Origin: Allobosea caraganae
GTDB lineage: Bacteria > Pseudomonadota > Alphaproteobacteria > Rhizobiales > Beijerinckiaceae
DNA: 64,000 nt
Assembly: GCF_003351345.1 (NCBI RefSeq)
Contig: NZ_QQTO01000005.1
Coordinates: 1 to 64,000, forward strand
Reading direction: 5' to 3'
Shown here: in pieces, positions 34,131 through 43,395 of the stretch
How the letters are laid out: each line of letters starts with the position of its first letter
How positions within the stretch are numbered: the first letter of the stretch is position 1
Notes under the pieces: model-generated
The model's input: only the letters and a program-made list of their open reading frames with translations
Told to the model about the DNA's origin: nothing
Databases searched by the model: none
Translations under genes and position numbers: made by a program

Positions 34131-35284
34131 GCCGCGTCCGAGGTCTGGAGTTCGAGCTGGGGAGCTATGCCGGGCGGCACGCCGATGGAGGCGGCGGATG
34201 GCAGCGCCCAGGCGGGTTCGCGTGGAAGCAGCACCTCGACTGCGTCGCCTTCCACGAAGCGGGGAAGCGAGCCCGCCTCCACGGCTTCGAGCACAAGGCC
34301 GTCGATCTCGACGCTGTAGGAGGTCTGCGCGCCCTGGTACCGGCGGCTCAGGATGCGCCCCGGCAGCGCCGCGCGATCGAGCCGCTCCGTGCCGGCCGGC
34401 CTCAGCCTCAGGTTCTCCGGACGGATGACGATGGTGACCGCCGTGCCGGAGCGCGCAGGGCGCGCGAGCTCGACGGGCAGGCGCTTTCCGGCGATCAGGG
34501 CGACGCCCTTGCGCTCCTCCGCCGTCAGCAGGGTCGCGGGCAGCAGGTTGCCGGCGCCGGTGAACTCGGCGACGAAGCCATCGACCGGCCGGTTGTAGAG
34601 TTCGGTCGGCGTCGCGAATTGGAGCAGCCTGCCGTCGCGCATCACGGCGATGCGGTCGGCGAGCGCGATCGCCTCGGACTGGTCATGCGTCACGAACAGC
34701 GCCGTAAGCCCGGTACGCTTGATGATGCGGCGCAGTTCGTCGCGCAGGCGAAGCCGCAGCGCCACGTCGAGATTGGAGAGGGGCTCGTCGAGCAGCAGCA
34801 GGCGCGGCTCGTAGACGAGGCTGCGGGCGAGCGCGACGCGCTGCGCCTGGCCGCCGCTCAGCGTGGCGACCGAGCGGTCGGCGAAGTTGCGCAGGCCGAC
34901 GAGATCGAGGACCGCATCGACGCGCTCCGCGCGCTCCCGCCGCGAGACGCCGCGCCGGCGCAGCGGGTAGGCGACGTTCTCGCGCACGTCGAGATGCGGC
35001 CAGATCGCATAGGACTGGAAGACCATGCCGAGCTCGCGCCGCTGCGGCGGCACGAAGACGCCGCCGGAGGCGGAAACCACCTCGTTGCCGCCGATCGCGA
35101 TGCGTCCGGCGTCCGGCTGCTCCAATCCGGCGACGCAGCGCAGCGTGCTGGTCTTGCCGCAGCCGGAGGGGCCGAGCAGGACGGCGATCTCGCCATCCTC
35201 CACCGTGAGGGACAGGTCGTCGATGGCGGGCCGCCCGGGCGCGAACGCCTTGGAGAGCCCTTCGATCCGAAGCGCGGCACCCAT
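34127..35284 (-). CDS. ABC importer ATPase, FbpC/PotA type
   Basis: A 385-residue ATPase: Walker A GPSGCGKT (38-45), LSGGQAQRVALARSLV signature, LLLLDEPLSNLD Walker B, FVTHDQSEA switch His. A C-terminal TOBE-like region follows from ~285. Typical of iron(III), spermidine/putrescine or thiamine importers with single-domain ATPases. It sits between the binding protein (6-bp gap) and the DszC-like gene (4-bp overlap). Confidence 0.9.
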   Translation of the reverse strand: MGAALRIEGLSKAFAPGRPAIDDLSLTVEDGEIAVLLGPSGCGKTSTLRCVAGLEQPDAGRIAIGGNEVVSASGGVFVPPQRRELGMVFQSYAIWPHLDVRENVAYPLRRRGVSRRERAERVDAVLDLVGLRNFADRSVATLSGGQAQRVALARSLVYEPRLLLLDEPLSNLDVALRLRLRDELRRIIKRTGLTALFVTHDQSEAIALADRIAVMRDGRLLQFATPTELYNRPVDGFVAEFTGAGNLLPATLLTAEERKGVALIAGKRLPVELARPARSGTAVTIVIRPENLRLRPAGTERLDRAALPGRILSRRYQGAQTSYSVEIDGLVLEAVEAGSLPRFVEGDAVEVLLPREPAWALPSAASIGVPPGIAPQLELQTSDAA

Positions 35285-35290
35285 GACGAG

Positions 35291-36325
35291 CTATTTCGCT
35301 CCGAACAGCTTTGCCCACTCGTCGAGGCCCTTGGGCCGAAGAGCGTCGGATTCGGCGTCGTCCGGCTGCCAGAGCTTGATCGCCCCGGGCGCGACGCCGG
35401 CCGGCAGCGGCGCGCCCTTGCGGACCGAGAAGCCGCCTTGCGTCTCGACCCACAGCGCCTGCCCCTCGGCGGATAGCGCCCAGTTCAGGAACAGGCGCGC
35501 AGCGTTCGGGTGAGGCGCCGTCCTGGAAATTCCCGCGGCGGCGACCAGCACCGGCACGCCCTCGCTCGGCAGCACGGCGGCGACCGGCGCCCCCTTGCGG
35601 CCGTTGGGGATGAGCCCGTTCGTCAGCACGGGTGCGATCTGGATCTCGCCGCGCACGAGGGCGCTCGAAAGCTGCGGACTGCTCGCATAGATCTTCGGCT
35701 TGTTGGCGGCGAGCTTCGCCCAGAAGTCCTCACCGACCTCCTTGCGCTGGAACAGGGCCAGCACCCAACCCGAAGCGCCGGCCGTGACCTGGACATGGCC
35801 CGAGACGTCCTTGTAGGGACCCTCGGCAAGCGCCTTCCAGCTGTTCGGCGGATTGTTCAGCAGGGCGGAGTTGTAGCCGATGGCCCAGCCATAGACCGAA
35901 CGCGGCCAGAACTTGCCGGCAACCACATCGCTCGGCGCATAGTCGGCGGCGTTCGGCGGGGCGTAATCCGCAAACAGGTCGGCGAGACCGGTCGCCGAGA
36001 CACGTCCGTCGAGATCGACGACATCGGCCTCGAGCCGCCCGGTCGCTCCCTCCGCCTGCACGCGGGTGAACATCTGCCCGCCGGTGGCGCGGATCACGTC
36101 GACCACGATATCGGGGTACTTGGCGTTGAAGGCCTTGATGAGCTCCTGCTCGTTCTCGACCCAGTTCGTGGTGTAGAGCGTCAGCTTGCCCTCCTTGCGC
36201 GCGGCCTCGATGAGGGCCGGCGTGGCATAGGGTTCGGCTGCCGCGGCGGCCGACACATGAACCAGCGGCAACGTCAGGGCGCCGGCGAGCCCGAGCAGGG
36301 CGTCGCGGCGGCTGGGGGTCGTCAT
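35291..36325 (-). CDS. Periplasmic binding protein, FbpA/family 1 type
   Basis: A 344-residue receptor; AGGAG precedes ATG 36325. Tat-like leader SRRDALLGLAGALTLP, cleavage near AAAAAEP. The mature part begins EGKLTLYTTNWVENEQELIKAFNAKYPDIVVDVIRATGG, as in FbpA-like proteins, with FLNWALSAEGQALWVETQGGFSVRKG near the end. The conserved Tyr pair that binds iron in FbpA is not evident, so an iron role should not be assumed; the operon context points to an organosulfur ligand. No Cys, one internal Met. Confidence 0.88.
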   Translation of the reverse strand: MTTPSRRDALLGLAGALTLPLVHVSAAAAAEPYATPALIEAARKEGKLTLYTTNWVENEQELIKAFNAKYPDIVVDVIRATGGQMFTRVQAEGATGRLEADVVDLDGRVSATGLADLFADYAPPNAADYAPSDVVAGKFWPRSVYGWAIGYNSALLNNPPNSWKALAEGPYKDVSGHVQVTAGASGWVLALFQRKEVGEDFWAKLAANKPKIYASSPQLSSALVRGEIQIAPVLTNGLIPNGRKGAPVAAVLPSEGVPVLVAAAGISRTAPHPNAARLFLNWALSAEGQALWVETQGGFSVRKGAPLPAGVAPGAIKLWQPDDAESDALRPKGLDEWAKLFGAK

Positions 36326-38082
36326 GTGGAAACTCCTTCGGGCAAGGGACGTGTCCGCGCCGTGGGGCGGCGGGTGAGAGCGCCGGCGATGCCGAGCACG
36401 GCCGCGAGCAGGGCGATCTGGACGATGCAGAGGGCCGCGGTGGCGCTGATGTTGCCGGCCTCGAAATAGGTGAGCAGGTAGATCGACAGCGGCTGCGTGC
36501 GGTTCGTGAACAGGAACAGCGTCGAGCCCAGTTCGCGCAGCGCGAGGATGAAGAGCAGCATGGCGGCGGCCGCGATGCCGGGCCGCGCTAGCGGCACGAC
36601 GATCGCCGCGACCGTGCCGAGCACGCTGCGGCCGCAGACCCAGGATGCCTCCTCCAGGTCGCGGTGAATCTGGAGCAGGGAGGTGGATAGCGCCTGCATG
36701 GCGTCCGGCAGGAAGCGGGCGACCAGGGCCACGGCCATGATGGTGATCGTGCCGTAGAGGTTGATGGGCAGGCCCATCATCGCCCAGAGATAGGCGACGC
36801 CGATGACCAGGCTGGGCACCGCCACGGGCAGGCTGACCAGGATTTCCGTGATGGCGCGCCCGGGCAGCCGCGAGCGGTGGACCGCATAGGCGAAGACGAA
36901 GGCGAGCACGCCGCCCACGACCGCGCTGATCGCGCCGAGCTCGATCGCGTTGACGATGCTGCGCAGGGTGGCCGGAGCGGCCCAGAGCGCGTGGAAATGG
37001 TCGAGCGTGTACTGGCTGAGATCGAACAGGCTCGCGATGTCCTTGAAGAACAGGAAGCGCCGCAGGCTGGCGATGGCGAGCATCAGCGTCGGCAGCACGG
37101 TCGCGACGAGCAGGTAGAGCATCGCGGTAGCGAAGACGGGCCAGCGCAGGGCCCCCAGCGCGATGCGGCGCGCCGGGCGCGCCTTGGCCGTGATGGTCAC
37201 GTAGCTGCGGCCGCGCATGACTTGGCGCTTCGCCAGGATGACGAGGCCGGTCGCTGCCATCAGGATGAGCGCGAGCGCGGCGGCGACATTGTATTGGGGC
37301 GGGGTCCCGGAGACGAGGCGGTAGAGCGTGGTCGAGAGGACCGGGATCCTGCCCGGCGTGCCGAGCGCGCCGGGGATGCCGTAGGTTCCCAGCATCACCA
37401 CGAAGGCAAGCAGCGCGCCGGCCATGATCGACGGGGCGAGAAGCGGCAGGGTAATGGTCGTGAAGGCGGTGCGCGCGTTTGCGCCCGCCATCAGGGCGGC
37501 CTCCTCCATCGCGGAATCGAGCCCCGCGAAGGCCGGTCGGACGAAGAGATAGACGTAGGGCGCGTTGTAGATGCCAAAGACGAAGATCATGCCCGGCAGG
37601 CTGTAGAAGTCGACCCGCCACTCTGCGCCAGCCGCCTTGAGCGCGAGGTTGATCATCCCGGTGGTCGGCGATCCCAGGAACGACCAGGCGATGCCGGCGA
37701 CAAGCGGTGGAACGAAGATCGGCAGCAGGCTCGCGATTTCGATGCCGCGCCGCCACGGTGCGTCGGTGCGCGTCACCACCCAGGCGAAGGCGACGCCGAT
37801 GACTGTCGCGAGCACGCTCGCCGCTCCGGCGATGACGAGCGTGTTTGCGGTCGCCCGGCCGATCTCGAAATCCGTCAGCAGGATGCGGAAGCTGTCGAGG
37901 CCGAGCGAGCCCGGGCCGTTCGAGGGTGTGTCGCCCGGCGTGAATGCGCCGACGACGAGCATGCCGATCGGGTAGATGACCAGGAGGCCGAGCAGCCCCT
38001 GCAAGGCGAGCGAGGTCAGCCGCGGACCCCAAACGAGGCCCGCTGCGCCTGTCGCCCTCGCAGGGACCGCCGCCGCGCTCAT
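36322..38082 (-). CDS. Fused double permease, FbpB type
   Basis: A 586-residue inner-membrane protein with two BPD_transp_1 domains and about 12 helices, so one chain forms the whole channel. Two EAA loops are visible: LDSAMEEAALMAGANARTAFTTITLPLL (first half) and LEEASWVCGRSVLGTVAAIVVPL (second half). It overlaps the binding-protein start and the 147-residue upstream gene by 4 bp each. Confidence 0.92.
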   Translation of the reverse strand: MSAAAVPARATGAAGLVWGPRLTSLALQGLLGLLVIYPIGMLVVGAFTPGDTPSNGPGSLGLDSFRILLTDFEIGRATANTLVIAGAASVLATVIGVAFAWVVTRTDAPWRRGIEIASLLPIFVPPLVAGIAWSFLGSPTTGMINLALKAAGAEWRVDFYSLPGMIFVFGIYNAPYVYLFVRPAFAGLDSAMEEAALMAGANARTAFTTITLPLLAPSIMAGALLAFVVMLGTYGIPGALGTPGRIPVLSTTLYRLVSGTPPQYNVAAALALILMAATGLVILAKRQVMRGRSYVTITAKARPARRIALGALRWPVFATAMLYLLVATVLPTLMLAIASLRRFLFFKDIASLFDLSQYTLDHFHALWAAPATLRSIVNAIELGAISAVVGGVLAFVFAYAVHRSRLPGRAITEILVSLPVAVPSLVIGVAYLWAMMGLPINLYGTITIMAVALVARFLPDAMQALSTSLLQIHRDLEEASWVCGRSVLGTVAAIVVPLARPGIAAAAMLLFILALRELGSTLFLFTNRTQPLSIYLLTYFEAGNISATAALCIVQIALLAAVLGIAGALTRRPTARTRPLPEGVST

Positions 38083-38522
38083 GCTGCCGGCCGGCCCGCT
38101 TCGCTCGCTGCGTCGGCTTCGGCGGCGAGCTTGTCGATGATCCGCAAGCCGAGACTATAGGCCTGCATCCCCGCGACGATCAGGCCGCTTTCGGCGGCGC
38201 CGGCAAGGTCGCTGAAGCTTGCTCCCGCCCGCAGGGCCGCGATCGCGTGGCGCGTCGCCTCGGGCTCGCGCAGCAGCGCCAGAAGCTGACCGAACTGGAC
38301 GATCTGCTGGACCTTCAGGCCGAGAGGGTTCTCCGCGATGCACTGGCGGCGCAGGAGCTCGATCGCCTTGCCGGTGTTCTCGCGTCCGAGGCGCGCTTCC
38401 GTCGCCCAGCGCCGTTCGATGTGCTCCGGCACGTGCCCCAGGAGCAGGCGGTAGATGTCGGTCAGATCGCTCGGCGTAGCGATTGGTGCGGAGGCGTCGT
38501 CGGGCACGGGGATGTCCTTCAC
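38079..38522 (-). CDS. Small helical protein of unknown function, possibly carboxymuconolactone-decarboxylase-like
   Basis: A 147-residue, cysteine-poor, soluble, mostly helical protein, the first gene of the Fbp-type operon. LKVQQIVQFGQLLALLREPEATRHAIAALRAGASFSDLAGAAE vaguely recalls AhpD/CMD proteins (a helical pair with RAGAS before a new helix), but the CxxC redox site is absent (its only Cys is in RRQCIAEN). It also contains IYRLLLGHVPEHIERRW near the start. The 4-bp overlap with the permease shows it belongs to the transport unit. Function unknown. Confidence 0.7.
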   Translation of the reverse strand: MKDIPVPDDASAPIATPSDLTDIYRLLLGHVPEHIERRWATEARLGRENTGKAIELLRRQCIAENPLGLKVQQIVQFGQLLALLREPEATRHAIAALRAGASFSDLAGAAESGLIVAGMQAYSLGLRIIDKLAAEADAASEAGRPAA

Positions 38523-38548
38523 AACTTGGGCAGGCGGTCGAAGTCGAT

Positions 38549-38577
38549 ATTGTCTATTTCATTTATAGATTACAATT
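38549..38577. promoter_or_regulatory. Candidate GntR operator in divergent promoter
   Basis: AT-rich dyad with TCTAT and ATAGA separated by 7 nt, flanked by ATTG and CAAT. It lies between the divergent starts at 38522 and 38648. Placement and symmetry suit autoregulation by the adjacent FCD-type GntR protein controlling both operons. Confidence 0.45.
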
Positions 38578-38647
38578 GCTTTTTTCGAAACTTTCCGCGA
38601 TTTTCGCTTCGAAGCCGCTTCGGCGGGATCGGGGAAAATCGACGAAA

Positions 38648-39424
38648 ATGATTTTGTACCAGGAGCTTGCAGAGATATCCGGCGTTGCTCACGGCCGTCG
38701 CGGTGAGACCACTCTGGCGCTCGACGTTCTCAGGAGGCTTCGCCACGACATCCTGATCTGCGCGCTTCGGCCGCGTCAGCGCCTGCGCTTCCAGGAGCTC
38801 AAGGACCGCTATCGCGTGAATGTCGGCCCGCTGCGCGAGGCGCTGGTCCAGCTCGCTTCCGAGGGGCTCGTGGAGATCGAGCCGCGGCGGGGATGCCGCG
38901 TCGCCGCGATCTCGCTCGCCGATCTGATCGACACGACGAACACGCGCGTCCTCATCGAGAAGGAGGCGCTGCGGCAATCGATCGGCGAGGGCGGCATCGA
39001 ATGGGAGGCGCAACTCGTGGCGGCCTTCCATCGCCTCGCGGCGACGGAGCTCAACGCCACGGATAGCGGGCTGCCGCCTGAGTGGGCCGTCGCGCATCGC
39101 GATTTTCACGACGCGCTGACCGCCGCCTGCGGTTCGCCGCTGCTGCGCGAGATACGCGCCAGGCTCTTCGACCGGGCCAACCGCTACCGGATGCTGTCCA
39201 CGCTCTCGCCCACCCATCTGCGCGAGAAGTCGAGCGAGCACCGCAATCTCACGGAGAGCGCGCTGAGCCGGAACACCGGCCAGGCGCTGGCGCTGATCGA
39301 GCGCCATCTGCGCGACACCGGCAGGCTTGCCGTCGAAGCTCTGCGCGATCTCGATCCGGCGGCCGCGCCCGCCGCGTCGACCCAGGCGATCCCTTCCCTC
39401 AACCAACATGGAGGCCAATCATGA
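38648..39424 (+). CDS. GntR/FadR (FCD) family transcriptional regulator
   Basis: A 258-residue regulator; ATG 38648 (MILYQELAEISG). Winged helix at ~22-86: LRRLRHDILICALRPRQRLRFQELKDRY, VNVGPLREALVQLASEGLVEIEPRRGCRVA. An all-helical FCD ligand domain follows (~95-230): HRDFHDALTAACGSPLLREI and EHRNLTESALSRNTGQALALIERHL with metal-binding-type His residues. It heads the plus operon (4-bp overlap with the receptor gene) and faces the minus Fbp-type operon, so it is the likely local switch. Confidence 0.9.
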   Translation: MILYQELAEISGVAHGRRGETTLALDVLRRLRHDILICALRPRQRLRFQELKDRYRVNVGPLREALVQLASEGLVEIEPRRGCRVAAISLADLIDTTNTRVLIEKEALRQSIGEGGIEWEAQLVAAFHRLAATELNATDSGLPPEWAVAHRDFHDALTAACGSPLLREIRARLFDRANRYRMLSTLSPTHLREKSSEHRNLTESALSRNTGQALALIERHLRDTGRLAVEALRDLDPAAAPAASTQAIPSLNQHGGQS

Positions 39425-40482
39425 GACGCGTTTTCGGTGCCGCGATTGCGGCCCTGCTCACCCTTGGGGCGCTCGGCCCGGCGAGCGCGCAACAGCAGAG
39501 CGACGTGACCCTGCGCGTCGCCAGCGCGGGCGGGCCCTTCACGGAAGCGGTTCGCAGGAACGTCGCGGACCGCTTCACCCGCAAGACCGGGATCAAGGTC
39601 CAGTTCATCGACGGCAACAATCCCGACCACCTCGCCAAGATCATCGCATCGAAGGGGCGCACGCCCCCCTATGACGTCGCGATCACCGACAAGGCGACGC
39701 AGGACAGCGCGATCGCCAACGGCCTCCTTCTCAAGCTCGACCCGGAGCTCGTTCCCCATCTCTCGGAACTCGTCGACGGGGTTCGGCACAAGGAGGGCTA
39801 CGGACCGCAGTTCCTGCTGGTCGACCGCGGCATCGTCTACAACGCCGAGAAGTTCAAGGAGGCGGGCATTCCCGAGCCGACCTCCTGGCTCGACCTGTGG
39901 AATCCGAAGCTCGCCGGCAAGATCTCGATCCCCGACATCGCGCAGGCCAACGGCCCCGGCTTCCTCATCCAGATCAATCGCGTGGTCGGCGGCAACGAGA
40001 CGGACCTCGAGAAGGGCATCCGCAAGATCGCCGAGCTCAAGGTGCATTCCTACTACAGCTCGACCGTGCAGGTGGAGGCGCTGCTGCCGACCGGCGAGCT
40101 CTGGGCGGCCAACATGCCCAATGGCCGCGCCTGGGCGCTGATCGACAAGGGCCTGCCGCTGAAGTTCGTCGTGCCGAAGGAAGGCAGCGTCGGCAATCCC
40201 ACGACCATCGACGTCGTCGGCGGCACGAAGTACCCGCGCGAGGCGCAGCTCTTCGTCGATGCGGCCCTGTCGCCCCTGGCGCAGCTCGGCCTGTCCTACG
40301 ACGTGCCCTATGGCCCGACCAACAAGCTGCTCGAGCCCATTCTCGCGGCCGACCCGGATCACAGCCGCAAGTTCCCCTGGACCCAGGACCAGCTTGCCAA
40401 GATTCATGCCCCGGACTGGGCGAGCTATGTCGCGCGCCAGAACGAGACGCTCGATCTCTGGAACCGGCTGATCCGGCGCTAG
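39421..40482 (+). CDS. Periplasmic binding protein, PotD/spermidine-putrescine type
   Basis: A 353-residue receptor with GGAGG before ATG 39421. Signal peptide to ~residue 24 (GPASAQQQ). Extracellular-binding family 1/PotD features: VASAGGPFTEAVRRNVADRFTRKTGIKVQFIDGNN and PTSWLDLWNPKLAGKISIPDIAQANGP. The late part has LSPLAQLGLSYDVPYGPTNKLL. No Cys, one internal Met. Starts the Pot-type importer set 39421-43395. Confidence 0.9.
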   Translation: MRRVFGAAIAALLTLGALGPASAQQQSDVTLRVASAGGPFTEAVRRNVADRFTRKTGIKVQFIDGNNPDHLAKIIASKGRTPPYDVAITDKATQDSAIANGLLLKLDPELVPHLSELVDGVRHKEGYGPQFLLVDRGIVYNAEKFKEAGIPEPTSWLDLWNPKLAGKISIPDIAQANGPGFLIQINRVVGGNETDLEKGIRKIAELKVHSYYSSTVQVEALLPTGELWAANMPNGRAWALIDKGLPLKFVVPKEGSVGNPTTIDVVGGTKYPREAQLFVDAALSPLAQLGLSYDVPYGPTNKLLEPILAADPDHSRKFPWTQDQLAKIHAPDWASYVARQNETLDLWNRLIRR

Positions 40483-40495
40483 CGGGAGAGGCGAC

Positions 40496-41425
40496 ATGTC
40501 GATGACGATCCGCGTCGAGCCCTCGGGGAGCCCGGCCGCTACCGGAGAGCGCCGTGCCGGCAGGGCATCCGGCGCGAGCTCCGGCAATCCGTCCGGCCTC
40601 GCCACGGCGTTGGCGCTCGCGCCGGCGCTGATCGTCCTCGCCTATGTCTTTGCCCTGCCGATCGTCATCATGGGCAGCTACAGCCTGCGGCCCTTTTCCG
40701 GCCTCGCCCAGGCGGGGCCGGGCTGGACGCTCGCCAATTACGGCAAGTTCTTCGGCGACCTGTTCTACTGGGGCATCGTCGCCGACACCTTGCTGCTGGG
40801 CGCAATCGTCGTCGCTATATCGGCCGTGATCGCCTATCCGCCGGCGTATTTTCTGGCGCGCACAACCTCGCGCTGGCGCAGCCTCCTCGTCTTCATCGTG
40901 ATCTCGCCCCTGCTGATCAGCGTGATCATCCGCAATCTCGGCTGGATCCCGCTTCTGGGGCGCAACGGCCTCGTCAACACAGTCATCCTGGGCCTCGGTC
41001 TCTCCAGCGAGCCGCTGGCGCTGCTCAACAACTTCACCGGGGTCGTGATCGGCCTCGTCCATGCGCTGGTGCCGTTCATGATCCTGTCCCTGATGATCGC
41101 GATCAGGCGGATCGGCGTCGATCTGGAGGAAGCTGCGACCGGTCTCGGCGCCGGGCCTTTCGAGAGGTTCCGCCTGATCGTCCTGCCGCTCAGCAAGTCC
41201 GGCCTGCTCGCCGGATGCCTGATCGTCTTCACGCTGTCGATCAGCGCCTTCACCACCGTGGCGATGATGGGCGGCAAGCGCGTCCTGCTGATGGCGACCT
41301 ATGCCGAGCAGCAGGTCCGCTCGGGCCTGAACTATCCCGTCGGCGCGACCATCGCGATGGTTTTGCTCGCGCTGACGGCACTGTTCAGCCTGTCCGCTTT
41401 GCGGCTGCTGCGCGAGAGGCGGTGA
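40496..41425 (+). CDS. ABC importer permease, PotB type
   Basis: A 309-residue membrane protein. A ~35-residue Ser/Gly/Ala-rich cytosolic N-terminus precedes six helices (LATALALAPALIVLAYVFALPIVIMGSYSL first). EAA loop: LEEAATGLGAGPFERFRLIVLPLSKSGLLAG. It pairs with the PotC-type gene 2 bp downstream. Confidence 0.9.
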   Translation: MSMTIRVEPSGSPAATGERRAGRASGASSGNPSGLATALALAPALIVLAYVFALPIVIMGSYSLRPFSGLAQAGPGWTLANYGKFFGDLFYWGIVADTLLLGAIVVAISAVIAYPPAYFLARTTSRWRSLLVFIVISPLLISVIIRNLGWIPLLGRNGLVNTVILGLGLSSEPLALLNNFTGVVIGLVHALVPFMILSLMIAIRRIGVDLEEAATGLGAGPFERFRLIVLPLSKSGLLAGCLIVFTLSISAFTTVAMMGGKRVLLMATYAEQQVRSGLNYPVGATIAMVLLALTALFSLSALRLLRERR

Positions 41426-41427
41426 CG

Positions 41428-42240
41428 ATGATCGGACGCCTCGCGCTTCGGCTGGCCGTCGCCGCCGTGCTCCTGTTCCTGCTCGCGCCGCTCGTCGTCG
41501 TGGTCGTCGCCTCCTTCAGCGACGGGCCCGTCATGGCGTTCCCGCCGGCGAGCTACACGACGCGGTGGTATGCCGCGATCTCGGACGAGTTCTGGCAGGC
41601 GGCCTGGCGCAGCTCCGTGCTCGCCACGGTAAGCATGGTGGTCGCCGTCGTCGTCGGCACGCCCGCAGGCATCACGCTTGCGCGCGGCGAGTTCCGCGGC
41701 AAGGCGGCGATCAGCGCGTTCTGCCTTTCGCCCCTGATGGTCCCGGCGCTCGTGCTCGCCGTCGCGAGCTATCAGCTCTCGGTCGTGATGTTCGACCTGA
41801 CCGGCACGACCTATGCCGGCTCCTTCGGCGGCCTCGTCCTCGGCCATATCGCGCTGACCATTCCCTTCGTCATCCGGGCGGTGATCGTTGGTCACACCCA
41901 TCTCGATGCCTCGCTGGAGGAAGCCGCCCGCGGCCTCGGCGCCGGGCCGTTCCAGACCCTTCGCCTGGTCACGCTGCCGCAGCTCGGGCCGAGCATCCTC
42001 TCGGGCGGCGTCTTCGCCTTCGCCGCCTCCTTCGAGGACCTTCCGATCTCGCTGTTCCTCGGCGGTGGCGATGCGCCGACCCTGCCCGTGCAGATCTATT
42101 CGACCGTCGAGTTCAATCTCGGGGCGGATCTGATGGCGATCAGCTCCGTCATCATCGCGGCCTCGTTCGCCGTGCTCTTCATCCTGGAGCGCGTCGTGGG
42201 CGTCGAGAAGGTCATCAACGCAGGCAAGGGCGCGCACTGA
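41428..42240 (+). CDS. ABC importer permease, PotC type
   Basis: A 270-residue membrane protein; ATG 41428 (MIGRLALRLAVAAVLLFLLAPLVVVVVASFS), with an in-frame GTG at 41422 as alternative. Six helices; EAA loop LDASLEEAARGLGAGPFQTLRLVTLPQLGPSILSG, very like that of the PotB-type partner. Confidence 0.9.
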   Translation: MIGRLALRLAVAAVLLFLLAPLVVVVVASFSDGPVMAFPPASYTTRWYAAISDEFWQAAWRSSVLATVSMVVAVVVGTPAGITLARGEFRGKAAISAFCLSPLMVPALVLAVASYQLSVVMFDLTGTTYAGSFGGLVLGHIALTIPFVIRAVIVGHTHLDASLEEAARGLGAGPFQTLRLVTLPQLGPSILSGGVFAFAASFEDLPISLFLGGGDAPTLPVQIYSTVEFNLGADLMAISSVIIAASFAVLFILERVVGVEKVINAGKGAH

Positions 42241-42267
42241 CGCCGCCCGACGAACGAGAACAAACCC

Positions 42268-43395
42268 ATGTCCCGCGTGGAACTGAACGGCATCTCGAAA
42301 TCGTACGGAACGACCGCGGCGGTGCGCGGCGTCGATCTCGCCGTGTCCGACGGCGAGTTCGTCACGCTGCTCGGCGCCAGCGGCTGCGGCAAGACGACCT
42401 GCCTTCGCATGGTCGCGGGCTTCATCGCGCCGAGCGCCGGCTCGATCCTGATCGGCGGCCGCGACGTGACGCGGCTGGCGCCCAACCGCCGCGATACCGG
42501 CATGGTGTTCCAGCATTACGCGCTCTTCCCGCACATGACGGTGGCGGAGAACGTCGCATTCGGCCTCAAGGTCAGGCGGGTCGGCGCGGCCGAGGCGCAC
42601 CGGCGGGTCGCCGGGGCGCTCGAACTCGTCCGCCTCGGCGACTATGGCGGGCGTTTCCCGGCTCAGCTCTCCGGCGGCCAGCGCCAGCGGGTCGCGCTCG
42701 CTCGCGCCATCGTCATCGAGCCCACCGCACTGCTGCTCGACGAGCCGCTGAGCGCACTGGATTCCCGGTTGCGGGAGGAGCTCCAACTGGAGATCAAGCG
42801 GATCCAGCAGGGGCTCGGCATCACCACGATCTTCGTGACGCACGACCAGAGCGAGGCACTCACCTTGTCGGACCGCGTCGCGGTGATGCGGGACGGCCTG
42901 ATCGAACAGATCGACAGCCCGGCGGCGCTCTACCGCAGGCCCGCAACGTCCTATGTCGCCCGCTTCGTCGGCCGCATGAATTTCCTCGATGCGGTCGTGA
43001 CGGCCCGCTCAAGCCAGGAGCAATACGAGCTGCGCCTGGAAGGGCCCGATCCTCAGGTCTTCCACGCCCTGGGGCGTCAGTCCGCGGCTTTCGTTCCAGG
43101 CGAGCGCGTGGCGGTCGCCATGCGGCCGGAGCTCGTGCAACTCGGCAGCGAGGCTCCCAACAGGCTTCGGATGTCGGTGGAGAAGGCCGCCTTCCTGGGC
43201 AGCCGCTGGCTCATCCACGGCCGGGCGGGGGGCGGCACCGCGATCTTCGTGGAATTGCCGGATGGAGGCCCGATCCCGTCCGTCGGCTCGGCGCTCGACA
43301 TCGGCTGGCGGGCGGAAGACGTGCTGCTGTTCCGGCACGACGACGACACGCGATCCGCATCTGCGGGAGCGATCCTCCAGGGAGAACCGGCATGA
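42268..43395 (+). CDS. ABC importer ATPase, PotA type
   Basis: A 375-residue ATPase: Walker A GASGCGKT (36-43), Q-loop VFQHYALFPHMT, signature [17 protein letters not shown], Walker B LLLDEPLSALD, switch FVTHDQSEA. A TOBE-type C-terminal regulatory region follows from ~285. The stop overlaps the DszC-like start by 4 bp, so importer and oxygenase are translated together. Confidence 0.92.
   Translation: MSRVELNGISKSYGTTAAVRGVDLAVSDGEFVTLLGASGCGKTTCLRMVAGFIAPSAGSILIGGRDVTRLAPNRRDTGMVFQHYALFPHMTVAENVAFGLKVRRVGAAEAHRRVAGALELVRLGDYGGRFPAQLSGGQRQRVALARAIVIEPTALLLDEPLSALDSRLREELQLEIKRIQQGLGITTIFVTHDQSEALTLSDRVAVMRDGLIEQIDSPAALYRRPATSYVARFVGRMNFLDAVVTARSSQEQYELRLEGPDPQVFHALGRQSAAFVPGERVAVAMRPELVQLGSEAPNRLRMSVEKAAFLGSRWLIHGRAGGGTAIFVELPDGGPIPSVGSALDIGWRAEDVLLFRHDDDTRSASAGAILQGEPA

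Noticed and set aside
35291-38032. A 913-codon minus-strand frame that would extend the FbpA-type receptor upstream
   Set aside because: Only the last 345 codons encode the receptor with its signal peptide and ribosome site; the rest is an off-frame reading of the fused permease.
34127-38082. Annotation of the Fbp-type importer as an iron(III) transporter
   Set aside because: The class is shared with iron systems, but no clear iron-binding Tyr pair is seen in the receptor, and the operon continues into sulfur-type oxygenases, so iron specificity is not supported.
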